In this document: positions 36,101-47,600 of the stretch, in pieces
Numbering within the stretch: the stretch's first letter is position 1
Layout: each line of letters begins with the position of its first letter
NCBI GenBank assembly: GCA_963969595.1
Contig: OZ018416.1
Span: 12,354,065 to 12,418,064 of the forward strand
From: Neckera pumila
Lineage: Eukaryota > Streptophyta > Bryopsida > Hypnales > Neckeraceae
Direction of reading: 5' to 3'
DNA length: 64,000 nt
Made by a program: the position numbers and the translations under genes
Notes under the pieces: model-generated
What the model saw: the letters and a program-made list of their open reading frames with translations, nothing else
Told to the model about the DNA's origin: nothing
Database searches by the model: none

Positions 36101-37662
36101 CATGGCATGTGTGTTATTTACGTTGAACATGGATGAAGAAAATTCTGATCTCCTTTCGTGTGTCTGTAGGAATGGACGAGGAAAAATCATCACTAATGTC
36201 CTTGAAGAACTTTGAGAAACGATTCGGCCAGTCCCCTATCTTTGTTGCCTCAACCCTTCTTGAAAATGGAGGGGTACCCCATGCTGCAAATCCTGGTTCC
36301 CTCCTGAAGGAAGCCATTCACGTGATTAGTTGTGGATATGAAGACAAAACAGAATGGGGCAAGGAGGTTGGATTCGAAACACATGCTTCTCTAATTGATT
36401 TAATAATTTTCAATGATGCTTGTGTTCTGTAGCTTTCGTGTAGTAAAGTGAACTTTTTTTTTCTTACTTAGCCTGATTTCCTTTCTGGTACAGATTGGAT
36501 GGATTTACGGATCAGTGACGGAGGACATTCTTACAGGCTTCAAAATGCATTGCCGAGGATGGCGCTCGATATACTGCATGCCTACACGACCTGCATTTAA
36601 GGGATCTGCTCCTATAAATCTTTCTGACCGTCTGAATCAAGTATTGCGTTGGGCTCTTGGATCTGTCGAGATTTGTCTTAGTCGACATTGCCCTATTTGG
36701 TATGGCTACGGTGGTGGAAAGGGCGGCGGATTAAAATGCCTAGAGAGGCTCGCATATATCAACACCACTGTCTACCCTCTCACATCTTTGCCACTCCTCG
36801 CTTACTGTGTTCTCCCAGCAGTATGCTTGCTGACCGGCAAATTTATCATCCCTACGGTACGTAACCTACTTAAGAAGAATTCATGGAAAATGATTTTCAC
36901 CCCAATCCTATTATTTGACTTCTCGCATGCACTATTTAGTTTGCGATTTCTCTGTTGACTAAGAAGTCCCCTTCGCATTGTGATCCTGCATTGTATGTAT
37001 GAAAACCGAATTTCACATTTGAGATTTTTTCCTAATTACCATGTCCTCTTCTTACTTGGAACTTGTTGAATGTTCTGCAGATAAGCAACCTTGCGAGTTT
37101 ATGGTTCATTTCCCTGTTTATTTCCATTTTTGCCACGGGTATTCTTGAAATGAGGTGGTCCGGAGTGGGCATCGACGAATGGTGGCGAAATGAGCAGTTT
37201 TGGGTGATTGGAGGTGTGTCGGCTCACTTGTTTGCCGTCTTCCAAGGTCTCTTGAAGGTGTTTGCAGGTATCGACACCAATTTCACCGTGACCGCCAAAT
37301 CTTCGGAGGACGAGGATTTTGGCGAGCTCTACGTCTTCAAGTGGACTGCCCTGCTGATCCCCCCCACCACGCTGCTCATCATCAACCTCGTCGGTGTGGT
37401 GGCGGGCATCTCAGACGCCATCAACAACGGGTATCAATCGTGGGGTCCTCTCTTCGGCAAGCTCTTCTTTGCATTCTGGGTGATAGTGCACTTGTATCCC
37501 TTCCTGAAAGGCTTGATGGGCAGGCAGAACCGCACGCCGACCATCGTTATTGTGTGGTCCATTCTGTTGGCCTCCATCTTCTCCTTGCTCTGGGTTCGAA
37601 TTGACCCCTTCTTGGCCAAAGTCACGGGACCGGATCTCCAACAGTGTGGGATTAATTGTTGA
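30107..37662 (+). CDS. CESA: Cellulose synthase catalytic subunit (CESA)
   Basis: A plasma-membrane processive glycosyltransferase (GT2) that polymerises UDP-glucose into beta-1,4-glucan within the cellulose synthase complex. Thirteen exons close in frame to 1102 residues: 30107-30184, 31285-31480, 32571-32773, 32940-33063, 33511-33706, 34036-34302, 34513-34858, 34982-35119, 35289-35627, 35745-36024, 36170-36366, 36494-36856 and 37081-37662. The N-terminus reads [19 protein letters not shown], then a RING-type zinc finger (Cys38 to about 84), two membrane helices, and the catalytic residues DDG (408-410), DCD (575-577), TED (797-799) and QVLRW (837-841). A Cys/Lys-rich class-specific region lies in exon 10. 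After the NFTVTAK motif and six C-terminal hydrophobic segments it ends GINC. All key residues are present, so it looks functional. Confidence 0.96.
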
Positions 37663-38759
37663 CATTTTAATTCTTTTTGGAAATTTGTTCCATCACAGTT
37701 GAGGATTGAGTGCCAGCAGCAGATCTAGGGGCTAATATGCGGAGCGCATTGAATATTCCTAGAGAGCTCCACATCTGTATATTCGAGACTTGTGGCTTTT
37801 GCCATTCAGGGAGTTGAGGAGCATATGTATTAGACTGTCGCTCTGATTCTGTATTTAATGAAAGACCCATTTTTGACCAGTTAACGAGTGATTCCAACAG
37901 GTGGAATCACATTGATGTGTGTTTTCTTTACAGTTTTGCGAGGGCAGCTGGTTAGGAGAGGACTGGCTTGTGCGATATAACGCACTCTGCTTGCTGCGAT
38001 ATACTTGGGCATTTGCAGCATCAAGGGCATTTGCAGTATCAAGGAAAGACTTCCTAACTGTGCAAATTTTGAAAAGCTTCTTGCTAGTGTGGAATTCTTG
38101 TTGTTTTGGACTATCTTATAGTTCTCCCAAATGATGAATCTATTGCAAAATTTCATCACGATTCATTACTCTAATTAGGATATTATAACGTTTGATCATA
38201 ATAACGTGGTGGTGAAAATTTTGAAGTTTTTTGTCAATCATTTACATTTTCAAGTTTGTAAAAATATGATTTTAAAAGTAGAACCTGCCAAACTTTCACA
38301 ATGTATGGAGTGACATGTAAATAGATTTGTTGTCAAATCTAAAGGAATATTGATTATTATATAATAATCCAAAGGATTTGAATGCTTGTGGAATCTCAAA
38401 ATACTGTGAATGTTCCAACAACTGAGTGGTTACATGTTACTTAGAATTGAATTTTATTCGAGCTTCACAATTTAGCCCAGTCGGCATTCAGGGTTGAAGT
38501 GGGCCTGCGAAGTTTCACGGCATACTACTCTTTTGAATCTCTGTTTTGCAACAACTCCATTGTCACTGTTAAACTCTAAACTGAAATTGATAGCCCGAAC
38601 TGAACAGTTTGAGTTCGTTTGCAATTGCCTCGAGGAGGAAGAGTTCAAAGTAAACAGTCGGAACAACATGGAATCGAATAAGAAAGTCGGCTCCAGGGTC
38701 TGCTCCGACTACATCCTAAACATATGATTTCATTTTGAAATTGTCAACAGTGGAACACG
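37663..38759. other. CESA 3-prime flank
   Basis: The first few hundred bases should be the CESA 3-prime untranslated region, with AATGAAA-like signals near 37857. Beyond it no gene is recognisable. Confidence 0.4.
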
Positions 38760-38952
38760 GGGCTGGTCACCGTGGAAATCGTTTGCTTAGAAAAAAACCA
38801 AGAGCACTCATTCAAGGTCGAACTACTGTACAAGACTCGTCTCCTTTTCACACCAAATTCCAAGGATAAATATTTGCACTTTTGTCTTGTATAGAAGGAT
38901 TGTCTTGTCATACATTGGACATTTTTAGGTTGCTACATTGTTATAGGGTTAA
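38760..38952. mobile_element. Short TTAA-type element, family T2 copy 2 (partial)
   Basis: Homologous to 6705-6933 along most of its length. The right end TTATAGGGTTAA is intact at 38952, while the left end is diverged and its limit approximate. Confidence 0.4.
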
Positions 38953-39043
38953 AGACATGAGTAATCCTACGGATTCTTTCTTTTATTTTTGGATGTGCAA
39001 AAAGCCATCTTCTATGAAGCGATGAAGCTATTACATCCATGAC

Positions 39044-39314
39044 TAAGGTGGGTACCCCCCAAAACTACCACTTTTAGCTGTTGTGCCTATTTACTACTAT
39101 TAGATTGGTCAAATTTTTGTACTTTCTTGTTGGCAAGTGAAAAGAAGCACCAAAAAGTATGGATAGCGAATGCAAATATTATGAAGGGTCAAAGTTTTTT
39201 TGGGTAGGTGTTTCAAAAATGTTTCTTCAACATATGTACCTATTGATTGTGGAAACATACACAGAATGATGATGGCAGTTTTAGGCAAGGTGCAATTTTG
39301 GGTGACCCACTTTA
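39044..39314. mobile_element. MITE, TAAGGTGGGT family copy 2
   Basis: 271 bp, starting TAAGGTGGGTACCCCCC and ending TTTTGGGTGACCCACTTTA. It aligns with 16719-16994, including TTCTTGTTGGCAAGTGAAAAG. Non-coding. Confidence 0.65.
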
Positions 39315-41337
39315 TCAAAAATTGATTGGCATACTAGTTGCAATACTAGTGAGAAAATTAACAGGGACTATATTATATTATTGTAGTCCTAGGAATCTTG
39401 TAGGGGTGAAAATATTTTTAACCTTACATGTGGAGATAGATATACCTTTGCCTCCTATTTTAGGCCTTTAATTCTGTATTTTATGACCTTTCCTTGCTAA
39501 TTTGGGGTCTCCACATCCAAAAATGAATTTGAAATTATATCCAAAGTTTATCATTAGTGGTAAATAGCCTTTACTTCCAAGTTTTCTTGAGATAAATATT
39601 TGGAGTGGAAAGAAAGGCCCTTGAAGAATGTTTGTTGAACTAGTATAAGGTAGTCTAGGTAAGAGCATGCCTTGCGATCCACATTTTGATTCTCTCAGTA
39701 CAAGAATTGAGCTTGTTGCATTCCATTGAAACCAAATTGTTGCATCAAGTTGCAAGGTTTCATTAAGAGGAGGTTTGGGTGTAATTTGGGTTTAGCAAGA
39801 AAAAAAATGAAAAATAATGTGGATGAAGTTGTGACATAGTTTACATTTGGTATAAGAAAAAGATACATGTATACAGAGATACATTCATGTACAAATGATA
39901 TCTTCTTAAAACCTACGTGTAAATAGAAGAAGCATAACTTTAGTTTGAAAGCCTAGCGTGAATGGAGCGTTTGTTTGGAATGGCTCAACTATCTAAGCCT
40001 TGTGGACTATAATATTGAATACATATAAAAATATATTTAATATGAACTTCCAATAATTTGTTTTGATGGATGCGTGTATATGATATAGAGTCAGGACAAA
40101 AAGATCCATTCCTCATTGAGATGCTTCCTCACATAGTCAATACTTCACCAAATTTTACAACTAACTATACATTCTAAAAGCTATGAAAGAGAGACAGAAG
40201 GTGTTAAATTTTGAGGCATACCAAACAAAGAGAAGTAATAGTAAAAAAATTTAGATATAAGAAATGAAAATCACACCTAAAAGGCTCCAAAAATTGTTAA
40301 AAATCCACCACTAATGTTCCACCAATTTAAAACCAATCCATTATCAATCTACAAGGCGCTCACTTGATTTGAAGCATTTTCAAATTTCTTCAGAGCGACT
40401 TAGAGGCAAAACAATGTTATTGCTGTTGATGAGCATGGCAAATTCCTTATTAATTACAAGTGCAAAATTGTCTTTGGCAAATATTAAAGGATGGTAGGAC
40501 AATTATTTTCACTTTAAATTTTCATACATTTCTTCCCATGTCTTCAACTTTTAGAATACATGATTAGTTCTAAATTTGGTGGAAAATTGACTCCTTTGGA
40601 AAGGTCCAAGCGAGGAATGGAATTTTTGGTCCTCATCTCCAACAACACTGTAACTAGTCTTGCTGCTTGCATGCTGCAGACTAACTCAACAACACTGTAA
40701 CATAGTCTTGCTGCTTGCCTTCAGATGCAGACTAACTCAGTCTGGGGACGCATGCACAGCATCTCCTCCAACTGAAGTATGGCTTGAGCTTCGCAAGGGG
40801 CTGGGCTTGCACATTGATCACATTGGCAGGCTCCCTCTTCCTGGGGATGTTTTGCCTTGGGTATGAAGGGGAGGAGGCTTTACATTGATAGAAACTACAG
40901 GTGAGAATTCAAAATTTGAGTAAGATCTTACTCGAAAAGCAATCCATTGTTTTTGAAACAAACTGCTTCTCGCAGTTTAGCTGCTTCAGTTGTTTTATTT
41001 GCAGCAAGTTACAAAGCAGGGCAAGTGCCTCGTCGATCCAAAGATTTCGCGCATATGTCCTTGTTTTGACACTGGTTAACTTCCATTCTAGGGCTGTTAG
41101 AATGTTTCGGCTATGACTCAACATTTTGAATCGAGTGTGGGACGATCTGACTAGCAGTCGTCAACGTAGTTGCAAAGTTGCGTGTAATTCCATTGTAGAG
41201 AAGTGCAGGTTATCATTCGGACCATTTACGGTAATGTGGAAGGTGGCGGCTTGATAAGTCGGGTAGTAGTTTTTGGTAGAAATTCCTTTGATTAAGAGAT
41301 ACTACTTGAAGTGGGGCATCTTGCTTGTTAGCCGCCG
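39315..41337. other. Intergenic region upstream of the lectin-TIR gene
   Basis: No complete gene. Near 40640-40740 a unit of about 48 bp (AACAACACTGTAAC...TAGTCTTGCTGCTTGC...GCAGACTAACTC) is tandemly duplicated. A short open frame ending at 40866 contains LELRKGLGLHIDHIGRLPLP, which I do not recognise. Confidence 0.4.
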
Positions 41338-42952
41338 ATGGATTTGCTGCTACAACTAATAAATTGGCGTCCCTCGGTATGTCTATTGCTGGTGCATTCT
41401 CTTCTCCTATCAAGCTCTCTCGTTGAAGGTGAGAATTACACTAGTTTCAGTTACCCAACCTTCACCTCTACTGACATGCTCCTCTTCGACCGTGATGCGC
41501 AATTCATGCCCAATACTTCCTCCGTTTGGCTCAATCCATCCTACAATGGCTCCCCTTGATGGCAAAAACTACAGCTGTGGTTCTCTTATCTATGCAGAGA
41601 GCATTCAAATGTTAGCGAGTTCGAAATCATCCAGTGCAGTTGATTCGAGTGGCTTGCCGGCAACAGTGGCCTCGTTCAATACTTCCTTCACCTTCTCCAT
41701 CAGTGGTCGCAACTCCGCAGGCTTTGCATTCATGTTTGTCGTCAACAACCACACTACTGCAGGTGCAGGTGGCCAACTGTGCCTTGTGAATAAACTGCAC
41801 CCTGATGTCCACTACAAAGTGCTGGCAGTGGAGTTCGACACATGGCAGAACCCTGAGTACAGTGACGCAAGTAACAACCATGTTGGTGTGAACATAAACA
41901 GCATGAATTCAGTAGCATTTCATAACTTGTGTGGAGTAGGGATTAACGATTGCTCTTATTTCGTCACTGGTGAAGGCAGCCCTGATCAGGATTTCACTTC
42001 GTGGATAGACTATGACTCAACTACCCAGAGCCTGGAGGTTTTCCTAACAAATGGGTCAACAATTCGCGGTGTTTCAAAGCCTGCCAATGCTATCATTCAA
42101 GTACCTCACCTGAACGTGAGCAATGTGTGGAATGAACACATGTTTGTGGGGTTCAGTGGATCCGGAGCAATGTTCAAGGAGGTAAAGAAAATCAAGTCCT
42201 GGAGCTTCGGAACTCGGCAATTTCACGAACAGGGCATGCCTATTTCCGGAAATCCTAATTCTCTACCAGAGAAGCAGATTGCGGGCTTCGTTGTGGGAGC
42301 ATCGGTGGGAGGACTGATATTCATAGGCCTCGGTTACAAACTTTTTAGGATTTTCGGACGGCCTTTACGTTTTTTCCTCTGCCATGCAGGTGGAGAAGAT
42401 CAAGAAGGGAAAAACTTTCCTGACTGGCTCCGTGATGAGCTGACATCAAGTTGGAAATTGAAGTATTTTATCAAAGTTTTCTTGGATCGAAGGTCTTTGC
42501 TCAAGGGAAACGATTATGCAGATCAAATCAAGCTGGAGCTTGAGAAGACTGAGGTAGGGGTTGTGGTTGTGACCAAGGATTTTTTCACAAGGAAGTGGCC
42601 CATGACAGAGTTGGTAACTTTTGTGGAGTCTCGGGAGAAGAATCTGGGTGTGAAATTACTGCCTCTGTTCTACAGAATGAGTCCTGATGAAGTTCGTGAT
42701 TGTCTGAAGGAAGGAATTTGGGAAGAAAAATGGACGCAGATGGCTACCAACGGCAATCATCCTATTCGAGTGGAAGACTGTAGAAATGCAGTGACAAGAC
42801 TGTGCAGTTCAAATGGGGTTAAGTACACAGCAAGTGATCGTGGTCATGATAAAGAGTACATAGAATCGATATTGAAAGATGTAGGGGAGATTGTGCAGGA
42901 AGAAATCTGGAAGAGAATTCACTGTAGGTGGAGATGCAATAGACATTCCTAA
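41338..42952 (+). CDS. Legume-lectin / transmembrane / TIR receptor-like protein (apparent frameshift)
   Basis: A single-exon reading of about 537 residues if one base near 41557-41561 is discounted. Order: ATG at 41338 and a signal peptide (LLLVHSLLLSSS); an L-type lectin domain from about residue 32 to 290; a membrane segment at about 314-336 (IAGFVVGASVGGLIFIGLGY); then a cytosolic TIR domain from about 343 (FFLCHAGGEDQ, VFLDRRSLLKGNDY, VGVVVVTKDFF, LPLFYRMSPDEVRD). The lectin metal-site core is present (AVEFDTWQNPEYSDASNNHV). The Glu in KWPMTEL (about 424) sits where the catalytic NADase Glu of plant TIRs lies. The lectin would face the cell wall and the TIR the cytosol. The first 73 codons and the rest are in different frames, so this copy is mutated, a sequence error is present, or the start differs. 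Function is inferred. Confidence 0.8.
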
Positions 42953-43565
42953 TGTGTTCAAAATATGCACAAGAAGAGAATTTTCAAAGAGTTGAAAATA
43001 GATGTGCCTAAATGTGAGCTTAGACTATCATGTATAGAGATGCCGCATTGTAGGGATCGGTTTTAGAAAGGGGTCACATTCAAGTGCGGTTACCTCGGAG
43101 CCATCACTTCTTGTGATACCACGGTTTGCCTTGGAAATTGCAAGATCATGGTGCAATAGCATCACAACCTTCCTAAAAGGCCTTATTCGTTATATTTGGA
43201 CAAATGGTAGTCTCAATTTTATCCTCGAGTCAAAGATAAACAGTCATAACTATTCAATTTTGAGACTATTTGGAAATTTGAGACTTTAAAATATTACTAT
43301 GTATAAAAACCTTTCATTTCCAAAAGGTTGCAGTCTCAACTTATCCTCGACTTGAGGATAAATCCATACAATTGTTTTAGGGCAAAAGTCTCAAAATCTG
43401 TTGATTGTCCAATTATAATGAATAAGGCCATCTAATGTGACTCTAAGAAATTCTGAAGCTACTTGTGTTTAGAAATGAGTGCTATGTGTGTCCAAAATAA
43501 CTGAAAAAAAATACATTGTACCTATATGTTATTGGAACTTCAAATAGTAATAATAAAAGAATCAA
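42953..43565. other. 3-prime flank of the lectin-TIR gene
   Basis: Probable 3-prime untranslated DNA followed by a MITE (43179-43429). No gene supported. Confidence 0.4.
43179..43429. mobile_element. MITE with GGCCTTATTC ends
   Basis: 251 bp with imperfect inverted ends of about 25 bp: GGCCTTATTCGTTATATTTG on the left and ATTATAATGAATAAGGCC on the right. Internal GTCTCAA/TTGAGAC-type repeats (near 43210 and 43265) add further symmetry. The target duplication is not evident and the superfamily is unassigned. Confidence 0.6.
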
Positions 43566-44247
43566 TTAACCTCTAAAGTTCCAAAGTCATTTTCCTATCA
43601 AAAAACACTCAAAACTGCCATTTCTACTTTGCTCACCCAAGAAAACAAAAATATGTTTTTCTTAAAATCTAACTATAGGATCTTGTGCTTGACTTGTTAC
43701 TAATCATGTGGTGGTAAAAGTTTCATGAAGTTTGATTGTACAAATTGGAAGATATTAGCTTTTAAAGTTGGAAGATATTAACTTTTTTTTGAAGTTTTTT
43801 CCAACTTCAAAAACACTCAACCTTGTCAAACAATTATTTTTGAAAAAATTGTGAAAATTGCATTAAAACTTGAATCCTACAAGTTATTTTTTTTAAGATG
43901 TTTAAATTGCCCCCAAAACAAGATTGTCTAGAACTTTCTCATCACTAGTCCAAATAGAATGAATCAAAGTTTCAGATGTAGACAAAAATATACTCTATAA
44001 TACATTTTACTTTAAAATTTAAATTAATTTGACTTTGTGTGATTTTTGTTGTTTTGTAGGCTGCCCTTTGTTTTTGGCTTATTGTGCCATAACTTTTGCT
44101 TCCAAACACCGATTGAAATGAAAATTATATTCCCAAGAAGCTTATGTATTTTCCTTGCTTCTCAAAAAGTTTGAAAATTTCAATGAATATTGAGACTGTA
44201 TGAGCCTACCCAAGTTGCATTTTAGCCAATGGGACTTTAGGGGTCAA
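43566..44247 (+). mobile_element. TTAA-bounded element, family T1 copy D
   Basis: 682 bp, starting TTAACCTCTAAAGTTCC and ending GACTTTAGGGGTCAA (the right TTAA mutated to TCAA). It shares AGGATCTTGTGCTTGACTTG and GGAAGATATTA blocks with copy E, which lies in the opposite orientation. Confidence 0.6.
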
Positions 44248-44602
44248 GGTGAAAACATCAAAAACATTGCCGATTATATTCTCAAACAATTGCAGGAAAG
44301 CTCTACAGCTGGTTTCCATACATCATGCGTCTTACAATGAACAACTAATAAAGCCAGTCATTGTCAGGATCTATAATTAAATCTGCCGTCTCCAGTCGGT
44401 TTACATAGGCGCAGTGAAGCCAAAGCACATAATCTCAACTGTCTAAATCGTTGTTCCAGTTATAAAAAGAATAGACCTCCATGCTCGTAAATCAATGTGA
44501 AAGGAACATATCTCTACGGCTCAGTGGCCACCACTCTACTCTATCAACACAGACACCTCGTAGAAGAAACTCAAAAGGCTAATGGATACCGAAGAATATT
44601 TA

Positions 44603-47600
44603 CTAAAAGGACACGTACAGAACTGGAACAAGACCCTGCGTCTTTCCGTCACGTCCGGGTCTTTTCTTCCTCACCTGCAGCAAGTCAAGATAGGATGTTA
44701 TTTGAAAGTGCTTGTGCGGTCAAAATAAACACCAAGAACAATCTGATACTGTAATAATATGACCAATATGGACTTCCAAAATAGCGTTCACTGAGGAATG
44801 AGACCAAGTCGATGTGCACACTATTATAAGGGTCAGGAACAAACCGAAAACCACCCATCGACTTCGTATTCAATCTCTAGATCTTCTCCTGCGGTCAGAT
44901 TGAGCTGCAACCCCAAAGACCCCACAAAATCCATGAACAAGCAATTGGAAACCCAATGAACATGTTTGTGCGTTTCAGATCACATACATATAAAAATACA
45001 GTACCTCCATCTAACCATATGAACACGTTAAAGACGTAAACAAGCCACTACTCTCTAGATACATGCCAGATACTTTCTTAGTAGGATTCATGATATGAAC
45101 TGTGGCACCAACATAGGCAGCAAAAAGAGAAAGAGAAAGAAGAAAACATACCTCCTCATCGCCACCAGCAGTAAAATCATAGAGTGCTTTGCCGAATTGA
45201 GGCTCTTGACGATCGTCACTACCCGCATCAACACTCACTCGTGGAGAGTCTCGAGTAGTGCTATCTGAGTTCATTGAATCATTTCTTGCTGAAGTGCCAA
45301 ACTTCCGTCCAGATGTCTGATCATAGATGTCAATAAATAGTTCACCGTCAGTGGAATATCAGGAATCCCTTGGCTTACGAGTCTAAGAAGAACGGAAGAA
45401 CTCTTGAACTGGAAACCAAAATAAAGGAACAGTGGTACACAGGGAATTGTGGAGCCTGAAGTAAAAATCAAAAGTACACTCATCGTCGAGTCGGGTTCGC
45501 TCGACACTCCCAACCAACCATCCTGTCTACTAGGGTGCACACATATTCCAGACGGTAGGATCAGTCTACCTTTGGTGAATCTGATTTTGCTGACATGTCT
45601 CTGAAACCAGAACCGACTGTGGAGGGGTGTTGATGGTACCTGTTATCACCCTCCTACAAAAGAAACAAAACATAATACGAGGTTGACATAACATGATACG
45701 AGTTTGACTATCTGAGTAGCATCTGAATTTAAACACAGTTGAGGATTCAAAATTAAACCGAGCAAACTATAACTCAAGGATGCCTGCATTGTCTAAAAAA
45801 AATTGAGGCCAGAAGCCGCCGCCCATAACTCAAAGAACAATCCACAATCGATCACATCTAGGGAAGTGTACGTCTCAATTGAATTCAAGACTTAAGAGGG
45901 TGGATGTAACATGTGCTAGTTGAAATAGGGAGAGTGTCAAAATAGCATACCCGACGTGAAGCATGACCCCCACTGAACAATCCTCCAGGGAAACGAGTGC
46001 TGCCAGCCCTCGAAGATGCAGCTGAATCTGGAGATGATGAGCCAGATGACCCTCTTTCGTCATCCTGCACGATTAAAAAATGCCCTCATCAGCAAGAGGT
46101 GGCTACTAAGATCCATAGAAAGTTAACTTGATAACAGACAATCTGCATGGAAATATATACCAACACCGCAGCTTACCGAGCTATCAGATCCATCCAAAAG
46201 CGTCTTAGCCCACATATCATCATAGGAAACAGAAGGCCGTGTTTCCTGTTCTTCTTCTGCGTCTTCCTCAGGAGCATCAGTGCCTCCACCTTTCATGAAG
46301 GCATTTACCTGAGTGTACAATCGAAGTTAACGATTCAATACCATGACAGTTGAGAACTAAACCAGAAAACTAAGGGTTGTTTAAATCACTATCAAACAGT
46401 GCCCAAGTCCTTCAAGATTACATGAGATACTCTCGGGAACGCTATGTGACCAGGATCCACCACCATTTCAGAACTTAAATAAAACACAGGTCTGCCTTGA
46501 TGTTGCCAAGTCTAAATTCAAGTATTATTTAGCAACCATTCTAGATCCGAATAAACTAGCAGCAAAAGGTAATCAACACAAGCTTACCCTCTCCACGCCA
46601 GGTTGATTGTTGCCCCAAGCTGAGGTCACATTCTCCTCATCGCCAGCATCTATATTCACAGGGGGGTATTCCACACGGCTTCCTCTAGCACCATCCAGCA
46701 AATCTGATATTCCCGTAGCTACTGCTGGGTCACTGTAACCAGCATTTGCGTCGATCCGATGCTCATTGCGATACAGATTGATTAGCTTCGCGCTGCAATA
46801 AAATAAGCCATACAACACATTCATAAGAACAGAACCGAAATGTCCACCTATTGCCAATCTCCCTTCCAGTAAAATTCCTCGCATCTGAAAATTCAGCAAG
46901 TTTAATAAACAATTTCTTCACTAAGAACTTATAAAGAAGGTCGAAATTGCAAAGAGTTGCATGTGATGGTGAAGATTTATCTGCAAGCATGGTGCACTTA
47001 GAAATACTCGAAAGAGTAGATAAACTACCAACTAATAGTACCCCTGATCAACACTTACATCGCTCCCTTGGATATTACAGATGACCAAAGCTGAACCTCC
47101 AGTAAGGTTATTGAACTACTCAAAGAAAGAGGGGCACAAGCTGATCGATTCATTACCTGGTAGGACCAAGGGGCAGATATTTAGAGCGAGGAACGAAGCA
47201 ATACAGGGACACAAGATCCAGCAATCTTTCATGTGAATCATACAGTCTGTTCAGGTCATCGTCAGTCCATTCCTGTTTAGCGTTGTCATGTTGCCTCATG
47301 TCCCTGTATCAAAGTACAACAAGACCATGCTTTTGAATAACGAAGAATAGAAGAAGATAATGCACGGTGAGGGTAATGCTTGAACTGTACTCAGCAAATT
47401 AAAAAATTACTCTTGTTTCATGATGACACCAGAGTACGATTCATCTTCCCCTCATGAACAGAAGACGGATAGAAAGCATGGGGTGCATACTTGACAAATT
47501 GATCTTGACCCTTGTACACCTCATCCAAAACTCTCAGCATTGGTGCAATGATGGAGCTGAGACCGGTCCCACTGGCTCCTTGGTCCTCTCCGTTGGTAGC

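Noticed and set aside
41423..41556. Frame-2 reading through the start of the lectin gene
   Set aside because: It lacks a signal peptide and lectin motifs in this part, whereas frame 1 gives both; frame 2 is genuine only after about 41560.
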